The notes: generated by a model from the sequence alone, not told the origin. Positions 7,670 through 17,382 are shown, counted from the stretch's first letter. The stretch is DNA of 64,000 bases from an uncultured Lachnospiraceae bacterium (GCA_946546945.1 CAMNOU010000006.1:1-64000); one strand, 5' to 3'. Numbers and translations are program-made.

Positions 7670-8242
7670 CTATTCGTGCTGTAAGGATTCTTTTGTGACA
7701 CTGTGATCTGCTGCGTTAACGATCCGGTAAAGGGGCTTGCAGACAGACACGGCAGCAATACATTTGATAATGTCGCCGGCGATAAAAGGAAGCACGCCTG
7801 CGGCAAACGCTGCCTTCCAGTCCATGTTTGTTACCAGTTTCATCCAGGGGAAACCGATGGCGTAGATAATCGGGATCCCGCAGAATACGGAAATCAGGTT
7901 TCGAAGAAATCTGTTCTTTTTTCCTTTCATCATTGCAATCAGAATGACGGCAGCGAGATAGCCGATGATATAACCGCCGGTCGGGCCTGCGATGACTCCG
8001 AATCCGGCCTTGCCGCCGGAAAAGACAGGCAGACCGATGATGCCGAGAAGAATCCAGATGAGGACAGTAATGCCGGCTTTCTTTGGTTTCAGGAGGAGAG
8101 CAACCATATTAATCACTAATGTCTGGGCCGTAATGGGGACCAGTGAAAAAGGAAGCGGAATACTGATATAAGAGGATACGCACAAAAGTGCTGCAAGAAG
8201 AGCCATTGTTGTGAGCTCCTGGGCGGATAATTTTTCTTTCAT
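7670..8242 (-). CDS. bioY: BioY biotin ECF-transporter substrate-binding subunit
   Basis: A 190-aa integral membrane protein with about six hydrophobic segments and the BioY signatures LPFSLVPITAQTLVINM, AGFGVIAGPTGGYIIGY and FIAGDIIK. It is the biotin-binding S component of an energy-coupling factor transporter; the EcfA/EcfT module is not in this window and is probably shared. The start at 8242 follows GAGG, which itself lies within the BirA operator, so repressor binding would cover the translation start region in DNA. Confidence 0.92.
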   Translation of the reverse strand: MKEKLSAQELTTMALLAALLCVSSYISIPLPFSLVPITAQTLVINMVALLLKPKKAGITVLIWILLGIIGLPVFSGGKAGFGVIAGPTGGYIIGYLAAVILIAMMKGKKNRFLRNLISVFCGIPIIYAIGFPWMKLVTNMDWKAAFAAGVLPFIAGDIIKCIAAVSVCKPLYRIVNAADHSVTKESLQHE

Positions 8243-8244
8243 AA

Positions 8245-8305
8245 TTGTTTACCTCGATTATTGATTAAGTGTTAACATTTTAGCTCGAAACAGCACGATT
8301 GTCAA
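8245..8305 (-). promoter_or_regulatory. BirA operator and promoter of bioY-bioB
   Basis: The promoter on the minus strand is TTGACA (8300-8305), 17 nt, TAAAAT (8277-8282). From the -10 box to the start codon lies TTGTTTACC-N16-TGTTAACAT (8245-8278, plus-strand reading), matching the 9-16-9 layout of BirA operators (E. coli form TTGTAAACC-N16-GGTTTACAA). Biotin-loaded BirA should repress the pair by covering the transcription start. Confidence 0.75.
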
Positions 8306-8362
8306 CCGGATACAGGGGAAATGGTTAACTATTTTATCTGCGCACGCCTGTTAAGCAGTAAG

Positions 8363-8391
8363 TTGAGTTTTTCATTTTTCTGTAGTATCAT
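8363..8391 (+). promoter_or_regulatory. Promoter for the monooxygenase-like / GH13 pair
   Basis: TTGAGT, 17 nt, TATCAT, about 34 nt before the ATG at 8425, with AAGGAGG in between. Confidence 0.55.
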
Positions 8392-8424
8392 AAGTAAACA
8401 ACAGACAAGAAGGAGGAAACAGTT

Positions 8425-8715
8425 ATGATTAAGATTGTCGCAAAGGGGAAAGTAAAAGCGAACGAGGTGGAGCATTTCAAGTCCATGGCAAAGGAGCTTG
8501 TGGAGAAATCCCGACAGGAAGAGGGAAATATTTCCTATGCGCTGAATGAGCTGATCGGGGAACCGGCGACACTGGCATTTATTGAATTCTGGAAGGATCA
8601 GGCGGCCATTGATCATCATAAGGCTACGGAGCATTACACGACGATTCTGCCGAAGCTGGGAGAACTCTGTGAAGGTGCGTTCGAGATCGCGCTTTTTAAG
8701 GAATTGGAACTGTAG
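8425..8715 (+). CDS. Putative quinol monooxygenase (ABM domain)
   Basis: A 96-aa dimeric alpha+beta barrel protein of the antibiotic biosynthesis monooxygenase (YgiN-like) family. Visible are the N-terminal strand MIKIVAKGKVK, the EEGNISYAL turn and the FIEFWKDQAAIDHHKATEHY segment with its conserved Glu/Trp and His. Family members act on quinols or simply protect against reactive quinones; no cofactor is needed. AAGGAGG precedes the ATG. The GH13 gene follows 22 nt later, though no functional link is obvious. Confidence 0.8.
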   Translation: MIKIVAKGKVKANEVEHFKSMAKELVEKSRQEEGNISYALNELIGEPATLAFIEFWKDQAAIDHHKATEHYTTILPKLGELCEGAFEIALFKELEL

Positions 8716-8737
8716 AGCGGAGGTTTGGTAAGGAAGT

Positions 8738-10330
8738 ATGGCCTGGTATGATGAAGCAATTTTTTATCACATTTATCCGCTTGGACTCTGCGGCGCGCCT
8801 AAGCAGAATCCTTATGGAGAGCCGGTGCACCGACTGAAGGAACTGGTTTTGTGGATCGATCATATCAAAGAGATCGGCTGCAATGCGCTTTATATCGGCC
8901 CGTTGTTTGAGTCGGTCGGACATGGTTATGAGACGACGGATTACAGGAAGCTGGATTCCAGACTGGGGACGAATGAGGATCTGAGAGAGTTCACTGCGCT
9001 CTGCCATGAAAAAGGGATCCGTGTGATCTTTGACGGTGTCTTTAACCACACCGGGCGGGATTTTTTCGCGTTTCAGGATCTGAAGAAGAACCGTGAGAAT
9101 TCCGCTTACCGGGACTGGTTCTGTCATGTGAATTTTAATGGAAACAATGAATACAATGACGGATTTTCCTATGAGAACTGGGGAGGTTATAACCTTCTGG
9201 TCAAGCTGAACCAGAGGAACCCTGAGGTGATTGCGTATATCTGTGACGTGATTCGTTTCTGGGTCAGTGAGTTTGACATAGACGGGATTCGACTGGATGC
9301 GGCCGATGTGCTGGATTTTGATTTCATGAAAGCACTGCGGTCTGTTGCAAAGGAAGTGAAAGAAGATTTCTGGCTGATGGGCGAGGTGATCCATGGAGAT
9401 TACACCCGCTGGGTGAATGAAGGAACCCTGCATTCCGTGACCAATTATCATCTTTACAAGGCGCTTTATTCAGGACACAATGATCATAATTATTTTGAAA
9501 TCGCGCACACGATCCGGAGGCAGTTCGAGACCGGGATTCAGGGAAATGGCATCAAACTTTATAATTTTGCGGACAACCATGACGTGGAGCGGATCTATAC
9601 GAAGCTGATCAATAAAGCGCACTTTGCGCCTGTTCACATTCTGCTTTATACATTGCCGGGGATCCCGTCGGTCTATTATGGTTCGGAGTTCGGGATCGAA
9701 GGGAAAAAAGAACGGTATTCGGATGATTCCCTGCGCCCGGCTCTGCATCTGGAAGAGTACAGGGACGCGGTGAAGAACAATCCCTGTACGGCGCTGATCG
9801 CGGCTCTCGGAGAGATCAGGCAGAAGACGCCGGCTCTGTCATGGGGAGATTATGCGGAACTTTGCCTGACGAACCGGCAATATGCGTTCAGCAGGAACTG
9901 GAAGGGACAGGATGTGATCATTACGGTGAATAACGATGACAACGACGCGTCTTTGACTGTTCCGGCACGGAATCAGACATATACCGGAGCGCTGTCCGGT
10001 GAAGAAGTAAAGGCGGAGGATGGCAGACTCTCTGTAAATGTCAGAGCAAATTTTGGAGAGATCTGGATACCGGATTCGGCCGGATTGGAGTTTGAGCATA
10101 CAGATGTACTGCCGGTTCCTGAAGAGATTCCCTGCTCTGACAGCCAAAGCAGCGAGCCTTTGAAGCAGGTGCCGGACAAGCCTTATGAAGAGATGTCTGT
10201 GGAAGAACTGCAGGCTGCCATTCTGCAGAAGATGGCCGTAAACGGATCGGTATCGGATCAGATGAAGCGCACGGTCACTGAGAATGTCTGGAAGGATTCT
10301 CTGTTGAACTGGGTGAAATCATTCCGGTGA
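8738..10330 (+). CDS. GH13 alpha-amylase family glucosidase (maltodextrin/neopullulanase-like), cytoplasmic
   Basis: The 530-aa enzyme has the four GH13 regions in order: DGVFNHTG (about residue 98), DGIRLDAAD with nucleophile Asp187, GEVIHG with the acid/base Glu near 214, and ADNHDVE near 278. There is no signal peptide, so it would hydrolyse imported malto-oligosaccharides in the cytoplasm. After the barrel come a beta-sandwich (about 370-450), a Pro/Glu/Ser-rich linker and a short helical tail (KPYEEMSVEELQAAILQKM) that is unusual for the family and may be an oligomerisation element. Exact specificity (maltogenic amylase, cyclomaltodextrinase or alpha-glucosidase) cannot be fixed. A terminator follows. 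Confidence 0.85.
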   Translation: MAWYDEAIFYHIYPLGLCGAPKQNPYGEPVHRLKELVLWIDHIKEIGCNALYIGPLFESVGHGYETTDYRKLDSRLGTNEDLREFTALCHEKGIRVIFDGVFNHTGRDFFAFQDLKKNRENSAYRDWFCHVNFNGNNEYNDGFSYENWGGYNLLVKLNQRNPEVIAYICDVIRFWVSEFDIDGIRLDAADVLDFDFMKALRSVAKEVKEDFWLMGEVIHGDYTRWVNEGTLHSVTNYHLYKALYSGHNDHNYFEIAHTIRRQFETGIQGNGIKLYNFADNHDVERIYTKLINKAHFAPVHILLYTLPGIPSVYYGSEFGIEGKKERYSDDSLRPALHLEEYRDAVKNNPCTALIAALGEIRQKTPALSWGDYAELCLTNRQYAFSRNWKGQDVIITVNNDDNDASLTVPARNQTYTGALSGEEVKAEDGRLSVNVRANFGEIWIPDSAGLEFEHTDVLPVPEEIPCSDSQSSEPLKQVPDKPYEEMSVEELQAAILQKMAVNGSVSDQMKRTVTENVWKDSLLNWVKSFR

Positions 10331-10399
10331 AAAAAGCCGGATAAAGAAACAACGGAAAGGATTCGATGAAATGAGCATTGATCTGGATGAATGAAAGAT

Positions 10400-10443
10400 G
10401 CCGCCGCATGAATGATTGAAAAATCATTCATGCGGCGGCTTTT
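10400..10443 (+). terminator. Terminator after the GH13 gene
   Basis: The long perfect stem GCCGCCGCATGAATGATT/AATCATTCATGCGGCGGC has a 4-nt loop and is followed by TTTTC. Confidence 0.85.
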
Positions 10444-10492
10444 CTTTGGATCAGGTTCTCAACCGGCGTATCCTCGCGAGTGAGACTTGAAC

Positions 10493-12274
10493 TTATTTTC
10501 CGAAGTAGGTATTGATACCGCTTACCAGTCCGTCGGCCAGATTGTTCAGTGTTGCGCTGTCGTGTCTGGAACACTGATTTCCAAGCTCGATATCGGTGCT
10601 GGGGATGGAACTGTAGGAGGTCTGAGTCAGATCCATCTGCATGGTTCCGCTGCCGTGAATCTTCGCGCCTTTTGACTTCAGTCCCTGCACCAGTGCGTTG
10701 GAGAGGGCATCGTCCTGCTTCCATACTTTGGAGACAGGATACATGCCTTTGATGCCGTCCGGAACGGTCAGACTGAAGCAGCCCTTGTCATAGCTGAGTC
10801 CGTCCCCGTCCCAATGCAGTGCAATATGGCAGTCGGCAACATTGTTGCAAATGACGGTGCGGGCTACGTTGTCAAGCTGTACATCGTCTCCGTCGCGGAT
10901 CATGAGCACATCGTAACCCTGTGCCAGAAGCTTTGACTTGAGCGTCTGAGCCATCTGCAGGGTGACCGTGCTCTCGCTGGTCCCGTCGTTGAAGGTCATT
11001 CCGCCGGATACGGCAACGGCTTTGGTGGCTCCCTTTGATGTGGTCCCGCCGGTAACTTTGGGACTCTTATCCGGATGACACCAGGTTTTTCTGGAGGTGC
11101 CGCCTTTCGTGCCATGGCCGGCATTGACGCCTACAATGATATTCTTCCGGTTGGAGGACGCCTTGTAGAGGACGGCGCATCCGGAATTGATTTCTGAATT
11201 GCCGGCAAATTCCCAGCTCTTATTGAGGTAGATCTGCTGACCATTCTGGTAGCTGCCGTTAACTACCTTTCCTTTTTGAATATGGTATGTTTTTCCGTTA
11301 TAAGTGACATCACCGCTGAAGCCGAAGTTCACTTTTCCCTTTTGCAGATACCAGGATCCGTTCTGGTTGGAGGCGATGCCGTTAAAGCCGAAGTTTACCT
11401 TTCCTTTTTCGATGCGCCACCAGCCGTTCCGGTTCTGGGCCACGCCGGTATAGTTAAAATCGACTCTTCCTTTTCGGATATACCACCATCCGTTTTCGTT
11501 CTGCTCTACAGAATTGCATCGGAAGTCGACCTTTCCTTTGACGATGCGCCACCAGCCGTTCTGGTTCCTGGCAATGCCGGTGTAACTGAAATCGACCTTG
11601 CCCTTGCGGATGTACCACCAGCCATTCTCGTTCTGTTCAACAGAATTGCAGCCGAAGTCTACTTTTCCGTTCTTAATGCGCCACCAGCCGTTCTGGTTTT
11701 GGGCAATGGTATTGGTAAAAAGAACATGACTCTTGCGGACGTACCACCATCCGTTTTCACCGTTGACAGTGCCGCTGATCACGCTGCTGTCCTGAAAGGT
11801 CACCTTGCCGTTTCGTAAGTACCACCAGCCGTTGGCATTCTTCGCAAATCCATTATAATGAAAATCGACCTGGCCGCCGGCATTGATGTACCACCAGCCG
11901 TTGGCATTCTGCGCGACCGTAACTTCTTTCTGAAGGACTCCATCCTTCAGATGATACCAGTTATTGTCCCACAGCTTCACGACTCCGCTCAGAGAAGACT
12001 TTTCGCCATTGACATAGTAAACGGACTGCCCGTTCACTTCTTTAAAACCCGTTGTTCTGTCTTCTGCCGGATTGTTGTCTGCAGAAGTACCGGTATCCTC
12101 TGCCGGATCTGTTTTGGGGCTATCCGCAACAGTGGCTGCGGGGATTTCTTCCGGATCGTTCACTTCGGTGACGGTTTCCTGAGGGGGGACTGACGACGGC
12201 TCTGCGGCAGAAGCAAAGGTCAGAGTCGAGACAGTCAGTGTCATTGCAAATAAAAGGACGGACATTTTTTTCAT
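10493..12274 (-). CDS. Secreted N-acetylmuramoyl-L-alanine amidase with a long GWW repeat array
   Basis: From the ATG at 12274 (GGAGAA upstream) the protein is 593 aa. A signal peptide ([24 protein letters not shown]) is followed by a Thr/Pro/Asp-rich stretch to about residue 75. About eleven repeats of some 22-24 aa follow, of the form [21 protein letters not shown], resembling cell-wall or choline-binding-type repeats. The C-terminal ~210 residues are an Amidase_3 zinc hydrolase with [21 protein letters not shown] and IELGNQ in place of the usual His/Glu/His/Glu ligands. It cuts the lactyl-peptide bond of peptidoglycan during wall remodelling or lysis of neighbours. The longer start at 12319 overlaps the -10 box and is rejected. 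Confidence 0.87.
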   Translation of the reverse strand: MKKMSVLLFAMTLTVSTLTFASAAEPSSVPPQETVTEVNDPEEIPAATVADSPKTDPAEDTGTSADNNPAEDRTTGFKEVNGQSVYYVNGEKSSLSGVVKLWDNNWYHLKDGVLQKEVTVAQNANGWWYINAGGQVDFHYNGFAKNANGWWYLRNGKVTFQDSSVISGTVNGENGWWYVRKSHVLFTNTIAQNQNGWWRIKNGKVDFGCNSVEQNENGWWYIRKGKVDFSYTGIARNQNGWWRIVKGKVDFRCNSVEQNENGWWYIRKGRVDFNYTGVAQNRNGWWRIEKGKVNFGFNGIASNQNGSWYLQKGKVNFGFSGDVTYNGKTYHIQKGKVVNGSYQNGQQIYLNKSWEFAGNSEINSGCAVLYKASSNRKNIIVGVNAGHGTKGGTSRKTWCHPDKSPKVTGGTTSKGATKAVAVSGGMTFNDGTSESTVTLQMAQTLKSKLLAQGYDVLMIRDGDDVQLDNVARTVICNNVADCHIALHWDGDGLSYDKGCFSLTVPDGIKGMYPVSKVWKQDDALSNALVQGLKSKGAKIHGSGTMQMDLTQTSYSSIPSTDIELGNQCSRHDSATLNNLADGLVSGINTYFGK

Positions 12275-12317
12275 AGGTATTCTCCATTTCCTTTCAAAAT
12301 CTTTTGATGTGTTATTC

Positions 12318-12346
12318 ATTATAGTTTATCCGGAAGAATTGTGCAA
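12318..12346 (-). promoter_or_regulatory. Promoter of the amidase gene
   Basis: Minus strand: TTGCAC (12341-12346), 17 nt, TATAAT (12318-12323), about 44 nt before the ATG at 12274. Confidence 0.75.
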
Positions 12347-12386
12347 TGCGTTCTCTTCTTTTTTAATCCGCCCGGGGCGCGCCGGA

Positions 12387-13199
12387 TTACTTCAGGCACT
12401 TCTTCTCAATCCACACCAGTGCCTGATACAGCCCCAGAGCGATGAGGCACAGGATGACGATGCCGAGGATGATCCAGTCCAGTTTGAATATCTGGCTTCC
12501 GTATATGATCATGTATCCGAGCCCCCGCCTGGAGGAGATAAATTCCCCGATGATGACGCCGACCAGACACAGACCGATGTCTACTTTCATGATGGAAAAG
12601 AGATTCGGGATGTTGGAGGGCAGTACGACCCGGGACAGGATATTTCTGCGGGTTCCGCCAAGAGTCCGGATCAGCTTGATCTGGTTGGGGTCCACATCCA
12701 TGAAGCCGCGGTACAGGCTCAGGATGGACCCGAAGATGGCTACGGACAGACCGGTAACGATAATCGTTCTGCAGCCGGATCCAAGCCAGACGATCAGCAG
12801 AGGGGCAAGCGCGGATTTCGGAAGACTGTTCAGTACGACCATGCAGGGCTCGGAGGTTTCGGAAAGGGTTCTGTTTGACCACAGAAGGATTGTGATCAGA
12901 AGTGTGAGCGCGATGACGAGGCCGAAGCTTACAAGAGTCTCCAGTAAGGTGATGCTGATATGCTGCCAGATGGACCCGTCCAGAATCATGGATTTCAGGC
13001 AGAGGAGGAGTCTGGAGGGGCTGCTGAAGATAAAGCTGTCGATCCATCCGAAATCTGCGGCTGTCTCCCAGAGAATGAGAAATGCGGCAAAGGAAAGGAT
13101 GCGGAGCAGACGGATCTTTCTTGTGTGCCTTTTCTGATTTTTTAAAAATTGTTCCTGATGCCAGGATGCGGGGGCCTGATTATTCGGCGGCTGTATCAT
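12387..13199 (-). CDS. ABC transporter permease, NitT/TauT (SsuC-like) family
   Basis: A 270-aa membrane protein with about six transmembrane segments and the cytoplasmic EAA-type loop (TLGGTRRNILSRVVLPSNIPNL), typical of permeases for sulfonates, taurine, nitrate or thiamine precursors. Its first 20 nt overlap the end of the ATPase gene, so the two are translationally coupled. No periplasmic-type binding protein gene is adjacent on either side, so the substrate cannot be inferred. The binding protein may be encoded elsewhere. Confidence 0.85.
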   Translation of the reverse strand: MIQPPNNQAPASWHQEQFLKNQKRHTRKIRLLRILSFAAFLILWETAADFGWIDSFIFSSPSRLLLCLKSMILDGSIWQHISITLLETLVSFGLVIALTLLITILLWSNRTLSETSEPCMVVLNSLPKSALAPLLIVWLGSGCRTIIVTGLSVAIFGSILSLYRGFMDVDPNQIKLIRTLGGTRRNILSRVVLPSNIPNLFSIMKVDIGLCLVGVIIGEFISSRRGLGYMIIYGSQIFKLDWIILGIVILCLIALGLYQALVWIEKKCLK

Positions 13200-13956
13200 G
13201 ATGCAGTTCCTCCCAGAGAATATTTTGATAATCTTTAAATGAAGAGTGGCTCCGCCTTTCGAGGGGAGTCAGATCCGAAGGCAGATCGATGATCAGTTCC
13301 TTTCTGATTCTGCCGGGGCGGCTGCTTAAGACCAGGACCCGGCTGGCGAGGCTGACCGCTTCGGAAAGGTCGTGGGTGACAAGGATCGCAGTTTTTTTCT
13401 GTTTTGAGATGATCTTGCCGATATCATTTCCGACGGTGAGCCTTGTCTGATAATCCAGCGCGGAGAATGGCTCATCGAGCAGCAGAAGATCCGGCTTTAA
13501 CACGAGGGTCCGTATGAGAGCGGCCCGCTGGCGCATCCCTCCGGACAGCTCGTGAGGCCTGGCATTTTCAAAGGAACCGAGCCCGTACTGGTTCAGAAGC
13601 GTTTTCGCGTAACGGATTGTTTCACCGGTCAGCTGATGACGGATCTGCAGACCCAGCAGGACGTTTTTCAGAATCGTGCGCCATTCCAGCAGATAATCCT
13701 GCTGGAGCATGTAGCCGATCCGGAGTCTGCTTTGCGGGGACAGAGGCTTTCCGTTGAACAGGATGTTTCCGGTTTCCGGGGTGATCAGACCGCAAAGCAG
13801 GTTCAGGAGCGTGGATTTCCCGCAGCCGCTGGGACCGACGATGGCGATAAATTCGCCCAAAGATACAGAAAAGGTAATGTCAGACAAGGCGGGGATCCCG
13901 CCCTGCATGGTATGGTAAGTGTAGCTTACCTGTTTTATTTCAAAGATGGGGTGCAT
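13180..13956 (-). CDS. ABC transporter ATP-binding protein, NitT/TauT (SsuB-like) family
   Basis: The 258-aa ATPase has Walker A GPSGCGKST, Q loop MLQQDYLLEW, signature LSGGMRQR, Walker B LLLDEPFSALD and H loop VTHDLSEAV, all intact. The start at 13956 has GGAG at good spacing; the annotated ORF reaching 14364 runs into the divergent queH region and has no family similarity there. It drives the overlapping permease. The pair lacks a solute-binding subunit in this window. Confidence 0.87.
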   Translation of the reverse strand: MHPIFEIKQVSYTYHTMQGGIPALSDITFSVSLGEFIAIVGPSGCGKSTLLNLLCGLITPETGNILFNGKPLSPQSRLRIGYMLQQDYLLEWRTILKNVLLGLQIRHQLTGETIRYAKTLLNQYGLGSFENARPHELSGGMRQRAALIRTLVLKPDLLLLDEPFSALDYQTRLTVGNDIGKIISKQKKTAILVTHDLSEAVSLASRVLVLSSRPGRIRKELIIDLPSDLTPLERRSHSSFKDYQNILWEELHHDTAAE

Positions 13957-14014
13957 AAAAAACTCCATTGTTTTCCGGTATATATTAAAGTATGAAAAGA
14001 AATAGATTGTGCTA

Positions 14015-14043
14015 TTGTCAAATGAATCTGAATCAGATACAAT
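14015..14043 (+). promoter_or_regulatory. Promoter of queH-argH, very close to the start codon
   Basis: TTGTCA, 17 nt, TACAAT. The -10 box ends 9 nt before the queH ATG, so the transcript would start within about 0-4 nt of the start codon, and no Shine-Dalgarno is present. This implies a leaderless or near-leaderless mRNA. Confidence 0.6.
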
Positions 14044-14052
14044 AATTAAATT

Positions 14053-14706
14053 ATGAATGTAAATTATCAGAAGGAACTGGACAGAAAAATTGAAGAACTG
14101 GTCCGCGCAGACCATGTGCCGCGTCTGTTGCTGCACAGTTGCTGCGCACCCTGCAGCAGTTACGTGCTGGAGTATCTGTCTGCGTATTTTGAGATTACCG
14201 TTTTCTATTATAATCCGAATATTACGGATCGGGCGGAGTACGAAAGACGTGTGGAAGAGCAGAAATCTCTGATCGCGCGCCTGCCTGCCGGACATCCGGT
14301 ATCCTTTGCGGAAGGCCCCTGGCAGCCGGCTGCTTTTTTTGATGCCGTGAAGGGAGTTGAGCATATTCCGGAGGGAGGAGAGCGATGCTTTCGCTGTTTC
14401 GAGCTGCGTCTGAATGAAACGGCCAGACTGGCTCAGCAGGAAAAGTTTGATTACTTTACAACGACGCTTACCATCAGTCCGCTGAAGAATGCAGCGATGT
14501 TAAATGAAATCGGAGAGAAAGCGGCAGCCCGCTTTGAAGGAACCTGTTTTCTGAATTCGGATTTCAAAAAGAAGAACGGATATAAGCGTTCGACAGAACT
14601 GTCAAAAGAATACGGACTGTACAGGCAGGATTACTGCGGGTGTATTTTTTCCAAAAGGGAAAGAGAAGAAAAAAAGAGAAAAAGTGAAGGACACACAGAA
14701 GAATAA
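14053..14706 (+). CDS. queH: Epoxyqueuosine reductase QueH
   Basis: A 217-aa protein of the former DUF208 family, which carries out the last step of queuosine tRNA modification (epoxyqueuosine to queuosine) independently of QueG. The metal and cluster cysteines are visible as HSCCAPC (about residue 29), CFRC (about 116) and DYCGC (about 199). The C-terminus is a lysine/glutamate-rich tail. It lies 15 nt before argH and probably shares a transcript. No other queuosine genes are nearby. Confidence 0.9.
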   Translation: MNVNYQKELDRKIEELVRADHVPRLLLHSCCAPCSSYVLEYLSAYFEITVFYYNPNITDRAEYERRVEEQKSLIARLPAGHPVSFAEGPWQPAAFFDAVKGVEHIPEGGERCFRCFELRLNETARLAQQEKFDYFTTTLTISPLKNAAMLNEIGEKAAARFEGTCFLNSDFKKKNGYKRSTELSKEYGLYRQDYCGCIFSKREREEKKRKSEGHTEE

Positions 14707-14721
14707 AAGGAGGATGACAGA

Positions 14722-16101
14722 ATGGCTCAGTTATGGGGAGGACGCTTTACAAAGGATACCGATCAGCTGGTGTACAATTTCAACGCGTCGATTTCTTTTG
14801 ACCAGAAGTTTTATAAGCAGGACATAGAAGGCAGTATTGCCCATGTGACCATGCTCGGCAGGCAGGGAATCCTGACCGGGGAGGAGATGAATGAGATCAT
14901 CCGGACGCTGAAGGAGATCCGTGCGGATGTGGATGCCGGAAAGCTTCCGATTACGGAGGAGTATGAAGATATCCACAGCTTTGTGGAGGCAAATCTGATC
15001 GACCGTCTCGGAGATACCGGAAAGAAGCTTCATACCGGGCGGAGCAGAAACGATCAGGTCGCGCTGGACATGCGGCTTTATACAAGACAGGAAGTGCTGG
15101 ATACGGATGCGCTGTTAAAAAATCTGCTGAAAGAACTGCTTGTCATCATGGAGGAGAATACAGAGACGATCATGCCCGGCTTTACACATCTGCAGAAGGC
15201 ACAGCCGGTGACCCTGGCGCATCATGTGGGAGCGTATTTTGAGATGTTCAAACGCGACCGCGGACGTCTCCACGATATCTATGAGCGCATGAATTACTGC
15301 CCGCTCGGCGCCGGTGCGCTTGCGGGGACGACCTATCCGCTGGACCGGGAGCTGACGGCAGAACTTCTCGGATTCTACGGGCCGACGCTGAACAGTATGG
15401 ATTCGGTGTCCGACCGGGATTATCTGATCGAATTCCTGAGCGCGCTCGCGACTGTGATGATGCACCTGAGCCGTTTTTGCGAGGAAATCATCATCTGGAA
15501 TTCCAATGAATACCAGTTCGTGGAGATTGATGATGCATACAGTACGGGAAGCAGTATCATGCCCCAGAAAAAGAATCCCGACATCGCGGAGCTGGTGCGC
15601 GGAAAAACAGGGCGGGTGTATGGCGCTCTGAATGCGATTCTGACAACGATGAAAGGGCTTCCGCTGGCATATAACAAAGATATGCAGGAGGATAAGGAGT
15701 TGACCTTCGATGCGATCGATACTGTGAAAGGCTGCCTGGCACTCTTTTGCGGCATGATTTCCACGATGAAGTTCAACAGAAAGATCATGAAAAAAAGTGC
15801 GAATAACGGATTCACAAACGCGACCGATGCGGCGGATTATCTCGTTAACCACGGTGTACCCTTCCGGGACGCGCATGGGATCGTTGGCCGGATCGTACTG
15901 TATTGTATAGAGAAGGATATGGCAATTGATGACATGTCTTTAGAAGAGCTCAAAGCCATCAGCCCGGTTTTTGAGGAGGACATCTATGACGCGATCTCCA
16001 TGGAAACCTGTGTCAATAAGCGGCTGACCATCGGTGCGCCCGGGAAAGAAGCAATGGAGCGGGTGATTGCGCTGGAGAAGGATTATCTGGAGAACAATTG
16101 A
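14722..16101 (+). CDS. argH: Argininosuccinate lyase
   Basis: The last enzyme of arginine synthesis, splitting argininosuccinate to arginine and fumarate. The 459-aa length is typical. Landmarks: LWGGRFT at the N-terminus, [13 protein letters not shown], and the superfamily signature [12 protein letters not shown] with the catalytic serine near residue 277. AAAGGAGG precedes the ATG. argG is not adjacent, so arginine genes are dispersed in this genome. Confidence 0.95.
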   Translation: MAQLWGGRFTKDTDQLVYNFNASISFDQKFYKQDIEGSIAHVTMLGRQGILTGEEMNEIIRTLKEIRADVDAGKLPITEEYEDIHSFVEANLIDRLGDTGKKLHTGRSRNDQVALDMRLYTRQEVLDTDALLKNLLKELLVIMEENTETIMPGFTHLQKAQPVTLAHHVGAYFEMFKRDRGRLHDIYERMNYCPLGAGALAGTTYPLDRELTAELLGFYGPTLNSMDSVSDRDYLIEFLSALATVMMHLSRFCEEIIIWNSNEYQFVEIDDAYSTGSSIMPQKKNPDIAELVRGKTGRVYGALNAILTTMKGLPLAYNKDMQEDKELTFDAIDTVKGCLALFCGMISTMKFNRKIMKKSANNGFTNATDAADYLVNHGVPFRDAHGIVGRIVLYCIEKDMAIDDMSLEELKAISPVFEEDIYDAISMETCVNKRLTIGAPGKEAMERVIALEKDYLENN

Positions 16102-16235
16102 TATAAAGATCTTTTTTGGGGTTGCTTTTTTTCAGAAATAGGCGTAATATATCGTAGGTAAAGACAAGTGTTCGTGATACGCGGACAAATCTTGAGAGTT
16201 GTAACAGCTGTTCATAAAAAATGGAGGATACTGAT

Positions 16236-17327
16236 ATGGATCAGAAATTAAAAGTAGGTATTTTGGGCGGAACCGGCATGGTCGGACAAAGATTCATCTC
16301 TCTTCTGGAGAATCATCCCTGGTTTGAGGTGACAACCATCGCAGCAAGTTCCCGTTCTGCGGGGAAACGCTATGAGGATGCCATCGGTGACCGCTGGAAA
16401 ATTGACATCCCGATGCCGGAAGCAGTGAAAGATATCATTGTCATGAACGTCAATGAGGTGGAGAAAGTCGCAGCACAGGTGGATTTTGTGTTCAGTGCCG
16501 TGGATATGACCAAGGAAGAGATCAGGGCTATCGAGGAAGCATATGCAAAGACGGAGACCCCTGTTGTTTCGAACAACAGCGCGCACCGCTGGACGCCGGA
16601 TGTCCCGATGGTGGTTCCCGAGATCAATCCGGAGCATATGAAGGTCATTGAATATCAGAAGAAGCGTCTGGGCACGACCCGCGGTTTTATTGCCGTGAAG
16701 CCCAACTGCTCGATCCAGGCATATTCTCCTGCCCTGACCGCATGGAGGGAGTTTGAGCCCTATGAAGTTGTGGCAACGACCTATCAGGCAATTTCCGGCG
16801 CCGGCAAGACATTCAAAGACTGGCCGGAGATGGTGGGCAATATCATCCCTTACATCGGCGGCGAGGAAGAAAAGTCCGAGAAAGAACCGCTTCGTCTCTG
16901 GGGATCCGTTGATCCGGTCAAGGGTGAGATCGTTCCGGCCTCTTTACCGGTCATCACATGCCAGTGCGTGCGTGTACCTGTACTGAACGGCCACACGGCA
17001 GCGGTATTTGTAAAATTCAGAGAGAAACCGACGAAACAGCAGCTGATCGACGCGCTGGTGAACTTCAGCGGCCAGCCGCAGGAACTGAATCTTCCGAGTG
17101 CTCCGAAGCATTATATCCAGTATCTGGAGGAGGAGAACCGTCCGCAGGTGGCACTGGATGTAGATTATGAGAACGGAATGGGAGTCAGCATCGGACGTCT
17201 TCGCGAGGATACCGTCTATGACTGGAAATTCATCGGACTGGCGCACAATACAATCCGAGGTGCAGCAGGCGGAGCCGTTCTCTGTGCAGAACTTCTGACT
17301 GCAAAGGGGTATATCAGCAGGAAATAA
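16236..17327 (+). CDS. asd: Aspartate-semialdehyde dehydrogenase (archaeal/fungal-type)
   Basis: Reduces aspartyl phosphate to aspartate semialdehyde for lysine, threonine and methionine. The 363-aa protein has the nucleotide loop GILGGTGMVGQRF, the catalytic cysteine in VKPNCSIQ, QAISGAGK and the general-base His region NGHTAAVFVKF. The long insert-free layout is that of the archaeal/fungal branch often seen in Clostridia. The ATG at 16236 has GGAGG 8 nt upstream; the ATG at 16221 lies within that site region and is less likely. Confidence 0.92.
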   Translation: MDQKLKVGILGGTGMVGQRFISLLENHPWFEVTTIAASSRSAGKRYEDAIGDRWKIDIPMPEAVKDIIVMNVNEVEKVAAQVDFVFSAVDMTKEEIRAIEEAYAKTETPVVSNNSAHRWTPDVPMVVPEINPEHMKVIEYQKKRLGTTRGFIAVKPNCSIQAYSPALTAWREFEPYEVVATTYQAISGAGKTFKDWPEMVGNIIPYIGGEEEKSEKEPLRLWGSVDPVKGEIVPASLPVITCQCVRVPVLNGHTAAVFVKFREKPTKQQLIDALVNFSGQPQELNLPSAPKHYIQYLEEENRPQVALDVDYENGMGVSIGRLREDTVYDWKFIGLAHNTIRGAAGGAVLCAELLTAKGYISRK

Positions 17328-17352
17328 TCTCCCCTTATTAGGATAGTTAGTG

Positions 17353-17382
17353 TTGACAATCTTAAGGACAGCTCAATATAAT
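17353..17382 (+). promoter_or_regulatory. Promoter of the hydF-nfl-hyp operon
   Basis: TTGACA, 18 nt, TATAAT, both boxes at consensus. The next recognisable promoter in this direction is before rimP at 29967, so this one may drive about 12.5 kb. Its transcript must pass a terminator-like hairpin before reaching hydF. Confidence 0.7.
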
